64,000 bases of DNA from Limnomonas spitsbergensis. Taxonomy: Eukaryota; Chlorophyta; Chlorophyceae; Chlamydomonadales. Numbering within the stretch: the stretch's first letter is position 1; every line of letters begins with the position of its first letter. The notes below the pieces were generated by a model. It was given only the letters and a program-made list of their open reading frames with translations. It ran no database searches and was not told the origin of the DNA. Below are positions 9,710 to 22,800 of this stretch, piece after piece. The stretch is taken from contig JAYJMM010000036.1 of assembly GCA_037349105.1 (NCBI GenBank), positions 5,120,001 through 5,184,000 on the forward strand. The letters are read 5' to 3'. The translations under genes were made by a program, and so were the position numbers.

Positions 9710-10888
9710 CCACCAATTTGAATTCCTTGACACTCTTCAGCACTCCCCATCTAGCCCGTACAGGTTAATGACATTACACCTCTAAGCCATGCGGAAATGA
9801 AGCTCTGCCACGTCGCCAAACAAAAAGACAGCTAAGAAAGTCAAGGGAGAAGGCGAAAGAAAGGATAGCAAGTTCAAACAAAAAGAACACAAAGGTCGGG
9901 CAAACCATTTTGTCTTGCCCGCACAGGTAGATATGGGCCGGTTTCCGGCGCTGCCCGGGTAAGCGGCTGCTGAACTCCAATATCTCTGTCTAGCTGATGG
10001 TGACCCTGTGCTATTTAACCGTCACATATTCAGGCTTTCAGATGACGACCTCGGTCCATGCATGCATGCGGGGAACGAGCATGGAGAGCCTTGAGCTGCC
10101 AGGCAGAGCACCTCTGAGAGTTAGGACCCCCCTTTTCACCTCGGTCGCGATTTTGTTCAAAGCTAGGACGCGGTGGTCAAATTTTCTGCTTCATTGGAGA
10201 GTTGCTGACAGCTTTTGACATGATGCCTATCTGCTGAGTGGGGTGTCGGAGCTCCAGAAGCCCAGGTTGGATGCTGCTGAGGAGCTAAGCATCCTCTTTG
10301 ATCTGGAAAGAAAGGGGGATGAAGGTGTAAAGCGTGGCTTGTGGCTGCTGAGCCAACTATCTCAAATAACGTTTGGAGGTCTCATTCCAAAGACTCTGCT
10401 CCGGAGTTATGATGGGGCGTGGCAGTCCGAATGGCTTCCAACTCGAAATCGCCTTGCCACCACATCAGTCTGGTAGGGCCTGGCCGGGCGCTTTTGACAG
10501 GCGAGGTCACCCGCGGCTAGGTGCGACTTCAATGAAGAAGGGCAGGTGGCAGTTAGGGTCGCATGAATCGGGTTCGGGGTTCAGGGTCTTGTTTGTTGTC
10601 TGCAGCTGCTTACGCTGAAACACTGACACCAGCAACTTGGAAACGTTTACAAACAGGTATTTTACTAAGAATCTGAAACATTTAATCAGCGCAGACCAAT
10701 CAAATCTTGCATCCTTCGCATCTGCGCCCTACTTCAGCCCTTAGACTGTCGTACACTCACTGCGGAGGCTTGGGCGGGACGCTGGCGAATCGAGCCGGAA
10801 CTGCTGTCGCGGGCTAGGACGAGCCATGCAGGTATTCATCCCATTAGTATTCTCTGACAGATAGTTGAGGGAGGCGGATCCTGTCGTT
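9710..10888. other. Intergenic; probable promoter and 5' UTR of the LRRIQ1-like gene
   Basis: No convincing coding region. Several short frames occur but none has motifs or splice support. Because the next gene starts at 10889 on the plus strand, its promoter and leader should lie here. I cannot point to a specific promoter motif. Confidence 0.4.
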
Positions 10889-13800
10889 ATGGATCCGGAC
10901 CCTGAGGACGACGATGACTTTGACGTCGAGGCGGAGTTCCTTCGCGAGCTCGCCATGCTGGGTCCGGCAGAGCACAGCATTTCAGCTGAAGTTGCAGCTG
11001 ATGCAGAAGTGTCGAACGAGCCTGGCAATAACAAATCCACTGGCGCTGCGGGAGGAATAAGACGAGGTGTCATCTCTCTGAGCGACTCTGGTGAGGGGGC
11101 ATGGAACAGAGCTCTGACCTGGGCATGCTTTGCTTCTTGAAAACGCTAACAGCAGCAGACTCTCATATACCCTTAACGATGCATGCTGGGCCTCTTCATG
11201 CATGGCTCCTCCTCCCTGGCTCCCTGGCACCCCATCCATGCAGACGACGACGATGGGGACAGCAGGGATGAGTCCGACACGGGCGACCCGGCATCCTTGA
11301 GCGCATGGCAACAACACATGGCGCGCAAGGATGCACAGCTCCTGACCCTGGAGCAGGAGCTGCAGCAGGACAGCATGCGGAGTGCCCATGCGTCCAGGCC
11401 CGACATCGCCCATGCGAGCCCCCATGCAGGGCAGCTCTTCGCTCATTCAGAAGAAAAAAATAGCGCAGAAGTAGACATTGCCGTCGGATCCGATCCTACA
11501 GCAGATGCCACTGCAAGCAGAGCAGAGCCTGAGAGCGGTACCTCCTCTGTCATGGAAAGCAGCGTCCAGACGGCTATGAGAGGTATTCAAGAGCTCCTGA
11601 GGAAAGCTGCATCAGCACAGGTGCATGGAGGGACAGCTGATGGACCAGAGGCACATGCTGTCTCCACAGCCAATGACGATTTAAAAGACTCGGCTGTCGA
11701 CTTGTCTACCACAGCTCCATCTCTCGCTCCCGCTCCTGCCCCTGCTCCCTCTCCCGCGCCTTCTCCCGATGCCGCCCCCGGTGCCTCAGATCCTGGATCT
11801 GAGGGGTACAGCGAGTCCGGCCTCGAGAGGCAGGCGTTGTTCGATGCATACCGGCGGGACGAAGAGCAGAGGGCGGTCGAAAGGGAGCGGTTTCGACGGG
11901 CGGAGCGCGAGCGAGTGGAGAGGGAAGCTGCAGAGGCTGAGGTGGGCATGCAGGGGCCGGTGCGCCTGGTTGGGTCAATCTGGCGAATGTGTTGGTCTGG
12001 GTGTCTCGTGGGAGGTTGGATAGCCTACCGGCAGTACTTGGCCTGGCAATCGGAGCTGCCGGTAGTATTTGCAAGTCTGTACCACGATGGGGTCCAGGCA
12101 GCATGGCTTGGGGGTGGATGTCCATACATTGTCCCAACAACTGCCCCCCTATGTGCCCTGGCCCTGCCCGTGGTCCTTGCGCCCCCTCACCAGCAGCGAA
12201 GACGTGAATCCTTAACCCTGACCCCTACATCCTAAACCCCTAATCCTTAAACCCTAAACCTTTACATCTAGCTGGTGCGTATTGAGGAGGCTGCAGGTGC
12301 AGTTGAGCTGTATATGCTGAACCTTGCCCCCCCTCCCTGAAACCTAGTCCCGGGTACGCGAAGAGGAAGCCGTCCGCGCAAAGCGTCATGCTGCCCGCCA
12401 GGCCGCCCTGGAGGCTGAGGCCGAGGCGGCACGCGAGCAGCGGCAGACTGAGGCGGCAGCGGCGGCGGCCGAGGAGCTTTTGCTGGTGGAGGAGAGGCGG
12501 GCAATGGAGGAGCGGAAAGCGCGCATGGTGCGTGCGTGTGCTACAGATGCCTGGGTGCATCAGTGAATCTTTTTTGACTGCAAGTTCAGCTTTGGCAGGC
12601 AGCCCCGCAGCCGCCCAAGGCCTGATTGGGACCAAACCTGGACCGACCTAAAACTGGCGGCCCAAGCAGCAGGGCTGGTCTCAGACGGGGCCTCAGGCCG
12701 GAGGTCGGAGTGTAGCTGACATGTAGCTGAGTCATGCAAAACGAAACACTGGGGTGCATGGATTGTCACATGCATGCACTACTCGTCCCTTGGGTTCATG
12801 CAAGTGCGTGTCTAGTCAGAGAGGAAAGGGAACCCGCCTGCAGTTGTGGCCACAGCCGCGGGACTCCCTTCTATCCATGCCCCAGGGCAGGGCAGAGCAG
12901 GGCTTACCTAAGGGATTAGGGCTTATCGATAGTTTATATTCCGTACGCCCATGTGGATTCTGCTGCACCTCCCGACGAGGAAGCAGGCACGTTTTCGTAA
13001 GGGAGTGGCATGATGAAGGTACTTGAGAAGGGATCTTGAGATGGTGTGTCAGCTTCCATTCCGGATGTTAAAAAAAATGCAAGCTCGAGCTTGCAAGTGC
13101 ATGGCATATGGAATTTTAGGGATATGTTTAGAGATGGCAGATAGATAGATAGATAGATATTTAAAAACCTTCAATGTTGTACCAGGGTTACCAATGGTGG
13201 TGCCAGCCTGGCGTTGACTCCCCGTCCTGACCCCCAACTCTGTCTTTGCCCTGGCCCCCATATAAATAAGTAAATAAATTCCCTAGCCCCCAAGTCTGTC
13301 CTCGCCCTCACCTGATCCTTTGTCCTTTTTTGCCCCAAACCGGACGCTCGAGTGCCAATATTTACAATCAAACCCTTAACCCTGGACCATAAACCAAATA
13401 CTTAGCCCAGGTCCTCACCCTGAATCCCAACTTTGAGCCCCATACCCTGAACCCTTATCATGAACCCTGGATCCTAACCCTGGACCCTGAACCTCACCTG
13501 TAGGCTGCTGATGCAGCTACCCGTGCAGCTCAGCTCCAGGAGCTCATGCGTGAGGTGCACGAGGGCATGGTGGCGCAGGCGCGGCTCAGGTTTGCCGCCC
13601 GCCGCATCGCCAGGGCTTGGCTGGCGTACCGATCGGGGCCCGTGAGGCAGCAGCGTGTGGAGTGCATCACAGGGTTGCAGGTGAGGGGGCACGCTGCTGT
13701 TGCTCGGGTTGCTAAGAAGGTCTGTTTTCGTTTGTATTGCTATTCTGTATTTTATCTCACCATGCAAAAAGTAAATTATAGTCGTTAGTTGGGGTGCGCA

Positions 13801-16800
13801 GAGCAGATGAATCATTACCAATGCTTTTAAACACTGGTTTGTAAATAAATGCAAATAAAGCAAGTGCGTAGATTAAGGAAGTCGCGCCCATTTCGGCCAA
13901 AGCATGTGACATGGCAACCGTGGTATAAAGTGTGTTTTAGCAAGTAATTGCGCATGGGGCCTCCTCCCAAGAGCAATTACTGACGCTTACAAAATACGAG
14001 TACCGTACTGCCTCTCGTTAAATGACCTAGTATTTAGATGAAAAATTTCCGCTGACTGGGACTGAGTGCTGCTTTGGTTGCCTACTTACGCGCAGGCCAT
14101 GTACCGCGCTCGTGTCGCCCGCCAGCAGTACCGCCAGCTGGCTGCTCGCCAGGCTGTGATGCGTCGCCTGGAGGCCGCGGCCAGCAAGGGACAGCTGGAG
14201 GCGGTCAAGGAGGTGCTGGAGATGGCCAAGGGCGTCGGTAGGTGGTCCTCAGTGGCTGGCCAACAGAGGCTGGGGCGTGTTGCCGTGTGCGAAGCATACG
14301 GATTTGGGTTTTCTTTTTTTGCTTTTGTAAGCATGGCTGAAACTATCTTGACTGCCAGTCGTTATGTGTAGCCCTGAACCCTGAACCCTAACCCCGCAGT
14401 ACTGTGTGTATACGGTACCATATACCGGTACATCATTGCACCGGTACCGTATCTGCACATCAGCACGGACTTCTTTATATAACTTCTTTATATAACATCA
14501 TATTAATAAGCACACCTTATAATCATCTCTTTCTGCAAACATGGAGACACATCATGTTCATGGTATTTCGGGCATGAGCCTGAGAGAACTCCGGCGCTCA
14601 TCCACGCACGTCCCACTCACTCCCGTCAGGCCTTGCCAGCGAGGTACAGGCGCGCGTGACTGCGATGGAGGGACAGGCGAAGGAAGCTGCACAGAAGCTG
14701 ACTTCCGCCGCCACCGGCGGTACGTTTTCCGTGTACCGGGCCGCGCTTGACGTCGCGTCACGCTTCTCCCACCTGGCCGGTCTCGTCAAGGAGAGTGAGG
14801 TGGCCTTTGCAGGCCGTAGGGCCGAGGCGGAGTGCAGCATGCAAGCAGCGGTGGAGGGAAGGTCCTTGCCGGTGAGCAGGGTGTGGGATGGGCCTTGATG
14901 TACTTCATACGCACAATAAGTACATGATGTACAATTACTTATACGGTACAGGTACAGGACATAACGTATACATGGTGTGGATCATCATAACAGGTTATAG
15001 TGTACTAAGAAGATGTGCCCCAAGCCAAGCGTTGAATGGTGGAGAAATTGTGATGTGTTATGTCGTTTTTTAATTGAGGGAGGCTCACCAGGGTGCAGGC
15101 TGGGGGGGGGGGGTTGCAAGGTTCTATCTGGTAAAGGAGGCGGTGTGGGTTATAGCATATGAAGCGTGTCTGCAGGCTGCACGCGTCACCAATATTTTGG
15201 GCAGCAGGGTGCTTTGGGGGGTTGGGGGTATTGTAGGGTTTAGGGTTTAGGGGTATTGTCTTGTTCTGTGGCTTTGACGCCTTGTCGTGTGGCCGAGGAG
15301 CTACTGGGCGCTCTGTCCTGCATTAACTTTCCACGGATTCTTCCCCCCTATTATGGTGCGGCGTGCATTCAGGCTTCGAAATCACCTGCTACCCTGCCCC
15401 CTCTCTTATGCCGTATGCAGAAGCATCTGAAACCTGGAACATGAAAAATCTGAGAACCCAGAAACCCGAAATCTTGAACCTGGCATTCCAAACCTAAAAC
15501 CCGCAACAATTAACCTGAAACTCCTATGATGTACGGCTTCTGCCTCCAGGAGGTTGCCCAAGCTCTTCAGGTTGCAGCTCTCCTGGGGACTGACGCAGCC
15601 GTTCTGGCGGCATCCCTGGCCTCCGCGAGGCAGCGTGACACGACAGCGACGGCGGCACTGCGTGCCACCGCCGCTGCCGCGCGCGGCCCCTTGTTCGACC
15701 TAGCCGCCTTTCAGTCGGCGGTGGAGCGCGGCCTGAGCCTGGGCCTGAGGGGCGATGTGGCGGCGGCGAGGCATATCGTCGAGAGGCGCAAGGCAGCAGT
15801 AGCTCTGGACTTCAAGCGGAGAGCTGCAGAGGCGGGCGCGGAGGAGGTTCAAGGTGGGTGTTAGTAGGTGGGTGGGGGTGTGGATGTGATGGGGGCTGGT
15901 CGTTAGTGACTTGTGTGTGTGTGTGTGTGTGTGTGTGGAAGTGTGGAAGTGATGAGGGGTGGGCGTAAGTTAAAAGGTGCAAGGTTGGTCGTTATAAATG
16001 CAGGTGGGTGGGGGTGGGTTGAGGCAGAGATAAAGGGTTGGGTCTCAAGGAATGCCCATTGTCTAGGTGGGTGGAAGTCGAGGGTTGCTCGCAGTGTGAA
16101 GTGGATGACGCTAGATATTTCTTTGAACACAGGATATTATTATTAACCCGGTGCACCCATACCTTTTTTCCCGATCCGGGGCAACCCTCTGATTGCAGAT
16201 CTTAAAATCTACACCCGTTTGCAAGACCCTCCCTCCCTGTTCATTGCCCCAAACATGACACTGACCTAAGCCCTAAACCCGCACGCCCCCCCTCCCCCCC
16301 CGCAGCCATGGTCTCGGAGGCACAGACCCTGGGGATGGATATTGAGGCTGGTTGGCTCCAGAAGCAGCTAGCGCACAAACAAGGGGAGCTGGCAGCAGCC
16401 CTGCAGCAAGCGGCTTCAGCCGGAAATTCAGCAGTGTTTGATCGTCTAATGGGGCAGGTGAGCATGCAGCACTGGACTCCTACTTTCCTTGCTCGAGACC
16501 CTGCTGCCTCTGCTGCTCCAGCTTGAGAAACGGGCTGAGACCCTGCTTGAGACCTAGCTGTCTCTGCTGCCCAAGCCCCCCGCCCTTCATCCCCTGCCCC
16601 AGCTGCCCCAGCTCCCCTTCGCCCCTCATTCCCCTGCCCCTGCTGCCCTTCGTTCTCCTGCCCCAGGCCTCCCGACCCTCATTCCCCTGCCCCTCGTGCC
16701 CCTCCTTCCCCTGCTGGCCCTGCTGCCCTAGCCCCCTTGTCCCTCATTCCCCGCCCCTGCTGACCCTCCTGCCCCTGCTGCCTCTACCCTGCAGGTGGAG

Positions 16801-19800
16801 CACCTAGGTCTGGACAATGCGGCTCTGGCTGAGGCGCAGGGTGCCCTGGACAGCACCAGGGGCTGTGTCCTGGCTGCTCTTAGGGAGAGGGCAGAGGCAG
16901 GCACGCTGGCGGAGTACAGGGGGGCAAGGTGAGTGGATGGTGTGGGTGGGTGGGGCAGATGTGTTGATGGTGTGAGCAGGTGGGGTAGATGTGTGGGTGG
17001 TGTGAGTGGGTGGACAGATGTGTGAATGACGTGTTCGGGGTTACGCTGGTCTGTTTCCCCGAACTGCTGATTGGCCAGAAAGGTGATGGTCGTCTACATA
17101 AGGTTTTTGTAACAATTTTAGTTGTTCATGTTTTTTTTGCTTGCACTTGATAAGGGCGTGAGGCTGGCCACTCAACCCTACAAAGCTTGAGATGCGTGCG
17201 CAATTAACAGCCCGGGTGCGCATGTTTTGTATGTGTTTGTTGGGACAAGTCTGTTGGAATGATACCATTGGCACTAGTAAGCCTCAAAACCTGGCTGGCA
17301 TGTCTGTACTGATGCGCCATGCTGCCGTTGCCAATCGCTTCAGCCCCCTCGCTGCATGCTGAGTTGAACGGTGCCATCTTCGCTTCCACTCGCGCACTTT
17401 GCAGACGTCGGCGCTGTTGAGACAGCAACTCCAGAACAATGTAAAATGTCACAAAAACTCACTATATGTAAAACTTCACAAAACTCCACCTTGGTGTTTG
17501 CTATTACCCCCCGCCCTGCTAACAGTTTGAATATTTTCTCTGTCCTCACCCTCCTCCATCCTTTGCTAACCTTGACTATTTTTGTCCCCACTGCTGGCTT
17601 TATTTTTCCCCGTCCTTGCTCACCCCCGCTCTGCTGTGTTCATCACTGCTGGCAGATGTTTGCGATGTGTGCGTGATCTGTACCAGACGCCGAGTTGGCT
17701 CACAAGGTGCTTTCTTCACTGCCTGGCACATACGGTACCCTTCACCTTAACCCCTAACCCTTCACCCCAAACCACTTAACCTCCACCGTCCACACCTTAA
17801 CCTTGACCCCAACTCCCTTTACCCTTCACCCTTCACTAGGATGGTCGCGGTGCGCGCGGGCTGTGTGGCGGAGGCCGAGTCGCACCACCGGGTACTAGAA
17901 CAGCGGCGCCTGGCTGCAGCTGCGGCACTATCAGAGGCCTTGCAGGTGAGGCCTATACAGGACATTCATGCGTTGCGCAGTCTATCGGTTTTCAACCTAT
18001 GGTATCGGGTTTTAACCTGAGGTGCAAGTGTGCTTTGCCTCATGATTGACGTTGCATAGGCTGAGGTTTGCGGTAAAATAATGTTGATTGATTGTCAACT
18101 GTTTGGGTAGGTGACAGAAGGGGCCTGTCCCTAAGGAAGTTGAGCCAGTCCCCCGGCTTATTATGCCTATTATGTTTATTATGTTTTGATGGACTGGACC
18201 TCTGAGGTGACAGGCCCCTTGCTGTCAGTCGGAAAATGAGTTTGGTCCGATTTTGTGCCCCGAAAGTAATCCCACAAATAATTTTCGCGTCCTAGGGTTG
18301 GCAAATTAACGGTACCATGATGCCGGTACCGTAAATTTGATTTGCCTTCCCTCATAATTAGCGTTGTTTGGGGTGGTTGAGGGATCCATGAATGTATTTA
18401 CCGATTGTCGGCGTCAGTTTTCAGTTAGACATAAAGAGTTTTGGTCCATAATTTGCCCTGAGGGCAGCATTAAAAGGAAACTTGTTTTCATACCCGAGGG
18501 AAGGCAAATTAAATCTCCGGTATTCACTGAAGGAATACCGGTAATCAGCAACCTATGGGTTAGAGTTGAATTGGCTTGCCTCCGGTTTGAATTCATCCGT
18601 ACCGTATGTGTAAAACCCTAAAGAAAAAATATATACCCCAATTCTGGATGTCCAACTGAAAACTGGTGTGCATGCAATCGATAAATAGTATCATAATGTA
18701 TCCCTCACTTCTGGACAAAGTTACTAGGAGGACAGGCAAAGCAATGATACACTGTACATGCATTCAATTGCTTTCTCTCCCGTGTCCTGTCCTGCTGTAG
18801 GAGCATTGGCTGGCAGGCCACCAGGCACAGCAACAGCAGCAGAAAGGGGGCGGCGACCTCAGCTGCTTTCAGGCCGTCTCAGAGGCGCTCCAGGCGTCAC
18901 TCGAGCGGGGCTGGGCCAAGCCGGCTGTCAAAGGCCAGCACGAGTCGTCAACCGGGAGCAGCAGTAAAAAAGACAGCGGCAGGGGGAACAACCAACTTGC
19001 AGCATCTCCAGCGGCCCTACCCGAAGAGGTTTCCTCGGCGCTGAAGCGTGGTGCAGACGCCTCCGGCGGAAAACCAGCGCCTGCGGCGGCGCAAGCTTCA
19101 GTGGCCGCAGCGGTGATATGGCCGCTCCTCGTCGCCTGCACGGAGCTGGGCCTGTCCTTCAACGCAGGGCTTGCGATGTCAGTGGCGCTTTTAAGCTGCA
19201 AGGTCCTCGCAGCTCAAGGTGTGAATGTTACTGACGTCGCACCTCTGGGATAATTGGGGAATTTAGGTTTTCCAGGGTTTGACTGCCGGCCTCACATAAA
19301 TAAATCAATTAATACACCCTGGGGCGTTGACACCTTGTGAGGTCCAAGCAAAATAAAGAACGTCACAAAAGGGCAACACTGGCAAGGAAAGGAGGTCTTG
19401 TGCCCAGGCCCCTCTTGAGTCTAGCCCTCAATCTATTATCAGATGTTAGTGGTGGTGCACCTGTGGGCCCTGCTCAAAAAGGCTCGGCCGCATGGGCGTC
19501 CAACTGTGTGGTTGGTATCAAAAGGGAAGACGAGAACACAAATATGGACAAAGGAGAAAGGATTGAGCTCAACACTCCAGAAGTACCGTATCTGTGTGGG
19601 TGTGTGTGGTCTGTGGGGGTGGCTGCGATTGTGCCGTCAAATGGACTCAGCACTACCTCTAATCGTTATTCTCCTGCCCTGCCTATAGATGCCATCACGG
19701 TGACCTTGGTGACTTTGGCGCGTGACTACTGGGGCAGGCCTGACCTGCCCGACTGGCAGGCTGTGTCACCGAGCCCCGACGCGGCCTCCTCGGCAAAGGA

Positions 19801-22800
19801 CACGATGGCCACCCTAGGGTTGAACCACCTCCGGCAACGGCGGGACTGCGGGGCCCTTGAGTCACCGGCGGAGGCGCTGGAGGGCGCTTGGGCGTGGCCG
19901 GGGCGGGCCCCGGGATCAGCGCTCGGAGAGCTTTACCGTAGATTGTGTGCTGGAGAGCAGGCTGGGGGGGGCGGAGGGGCGGAGGGTGGTGTGGAGCAGA
20001 AGCAGTGGGCTGCAGGCGAAGCCGCTGCGCCGCTGCCGGCAGAGGCAGTCCGGCGCCTGCCGGCGGTGCCGCAGCGGCCGCCGCGACGGGCGGGGCCGCC
20101 CGGTGGCGGCCAGCCGCTGTCGCGGGCACTTATCGTGTCGCTTGCCGCACATGATGGCGGCGGGACGTCTTCACTCGTTAGGCTGGACCTGGGGCTGGAG
20201 CGGCTGAACAGCCTCATTGGGCTGGACGAGGCCTGCCAGGGCCTGCAGGTGTGGACGGTTGTGTGGAGTGTGTGCGTTCTTTCTCTCTTCGCAGGACCGT
20301 CAATGACAGTTTCTCACTGTTCCTATATATTTCATTTCTGAGGAATGCAAAGCGGACAAGTCGTGGCACCCAGGAAGTGATTCCGATTGTCAGAACTGAA
20401 TCTGGAATGGATGACCGATGGCCTGCTCTGCCTGGATGAGCTGTCAGGGTCATCCATTGAATTGTGGATTTCTGAAGTCCAATAGAGCATCACATTTAAT
20501 GCATGTCCTAGAATATGGCACCGGTATGCCAAACACACTGAGAATCTTGAAATGCTCAAACTCCCCCCCAATCCAAATCTATATCCCCCCAATCCAAAGC
20601 ACAGCCTTACGCATCGCTTCTCTCTCTACTGCTTTGTCGCAGGTGCTACTGGCAAACTCCAACCACCTCACCAGCATTGAGGGATTGGGTGCCTTGTGCA
20701 GCCTAAGAGAGCTCAGCCTCAAAGATAACTACCTGGCAGGAGCAGCTGGGGGAGTCGGAGGAGGAGCAGGAGCGGGTGGAATGGGAGGCAGGGCGCCGTC
20801 ACCCTGGTTGGGAGGCCTGCCCTGCTCTCTCAACAAGCTGCACCTCGACTCCAATGGCCTGCTGGCCCTACCGGTGTTGCCTGCACCGCTGCCGCAGCTC
20901 TGCACTTTAAGCTTCTCACACAACGCTATCAGCAGCCTCGATCAGGAGACGCCCGGCCCAGCCCCCGCGGCGGGCCTGCTGAAAAGCCTCCGCTGCTACC
21001 TGCCGTGGCTGGCGCCGCGGCTGACGACGCTGGACTTGTGCGGCAACCGGTTGAGCGGTAGTTTGGCATCCCTCGGCGCCCTGAGCTGCCTGACGCACCT
21101 GGACGTGAGCCACAACTGCCTCACCTCTTTGGGCGGCCTGCAGCTGTGCGGCGCGCTGACGGTGCTGGACGCACGTAGCAACCAGATCGCCGCGCCGTGC
21201 CTGCTCCCGTGGCCGGGCCCGCCCTCTCGGCAGCAGCAGCAGCAGCAGCCTTACCAGATGCTGCGGAGACTGCATCTAGATCAGAACTCGCTGACTTGCC
21301 TGGAGGACCTGCCTCCGCTGCCTGCGCTCGTGGAACTCAACATGCAGGTGTGAGCTGTCAGCACAATTCTTTCAAACATTTTAAGGAAGAATAGTAGGAT
21401 GGTAAAAAGAGTTCTCCCGGTCCCATTGTCCCCAAAACCCTGGCACCTAAACCCTGAACCTCACACCTCACACCCTGAACCCTGAGCCTTGATACCTGAC
21501 ATGTTACGGTATATTGTTATATATCTTTGAGCCCTGATCACCTATGTCCCTGAATCCTGAGTCACTCTCTTGCTAGGGTTTAGGGCCTAGGGTCTAAATC
21601 CTTAACCCTCATCATTGAACCCAGATCCCGAATGCCTCTAAAGCCTGTGATCCTCTCTGGCTGGCTGCAGGACAACCAGATCAGCCGGCTGTGCTCCCTG
21701 CATGCCACGCCCTCGTTGACCTCCCTGGACCTCAGCTTCAACGCACTTGATGACCTGGACAGCCTGCAGTCGCTGACGCCGCTGCTGGCCCTGCGCCGCC
21801 TGCGCATGAGCGACAACCCGCTGGCCCCCGCCGCCCAACCGCCGCGGCAGCAGCAACAGCGACAACAGGGTGGCGCAACAAGCGCGGAAGACGGTATGCG
21901 GGAGCGATACGTGCGCGCAGTCGCAAGGGCGGCACCGTGGCTGTCCGAGCTGGACGGCGACGCGGTCGCGCCGGCCGCTGCCGCGGCACGCGCGACCGCG
22001 GCGGCTGCAGGCTCGCATCTCGTTGCTGCAGCCGTGATGCGCGCCCTTGCAGCGGGCACTGTGATGTGCCTGCCCCGCGGCTCGGCCGCTGTGGAGGCTG
22101 CAGTCCTGGCCTCTTCCTCCTCCTCCATAACCGAGGGCACCGCCTCTGCTGTCGCCGCTGCTCCGGCCGCTTCTGCCGCCGCTGCAGTCGCCGTAGATTC
22201 ATCAAACAGTCCGCTGTCCCCCTCTAGCTCTGTACATCCCGTGGTTATCCAACAGGCTCTCCTGCTCTCCTCGCTCGCCTCAACCGCTCTCGGAGGCGGC
22301 GCACTGCCGGGCGCCAGGGTGCCTGTGGCGATGCTCAGTGGGGCCTCAGGAGCACTCCGGCAAGGATGGCTGCTGGCAGCCGAGAGGACCTGGGCTGCAT
22401 TCGCGCCCGTCTCCACTGCGGCGCAGCACGCCGTTGACGCAGCCGCGGCCGCAGCACAGCTTCCTCTTTTGAGACAGGGAACAGCCGAGCTGGGCCCCGG
22501 GCCAGCCGCTAGCTATGCTGAGGTGTTGTTAGGGGCGTTGCCCAATGCCGTCAGTCCTGTTGCTGCGTCCGCTCTGGCGCCGCTGCTTCTGCTGCTCGAC
22601 AGGCGGCCACTGCGGGGCTTTGCGAAGCTGTCTTCCAGGTTGGCAGCAATGCAGAGCCTGCAGCTTGGGGGCAGTGCAACGCCACTGGTCCCCGACCGGA
22701 GTGCCCCTTCGCCTCGGAAGCTGCAGAGTGCATTGGGACACGCTCCTGGCTCGTGGACGGGGTGCAGCCGTGAGGACCTGCTGCTCGAACATGAGGAAGC

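Noticed and set aside
14370..14395. CCCTGAACCCTGAACCCTAA considered as a chromosome end
   Set aside because: Short, degenerate and embedded within an intron, with genes continuing on both sides.
21580..22416. 278-codon minus-strand frame opposite LRRIQ1 exon 14
   Set aside because: Ala/Ser/Arg-rich shadow of a coding exon with matched splice phases on the plus strand.
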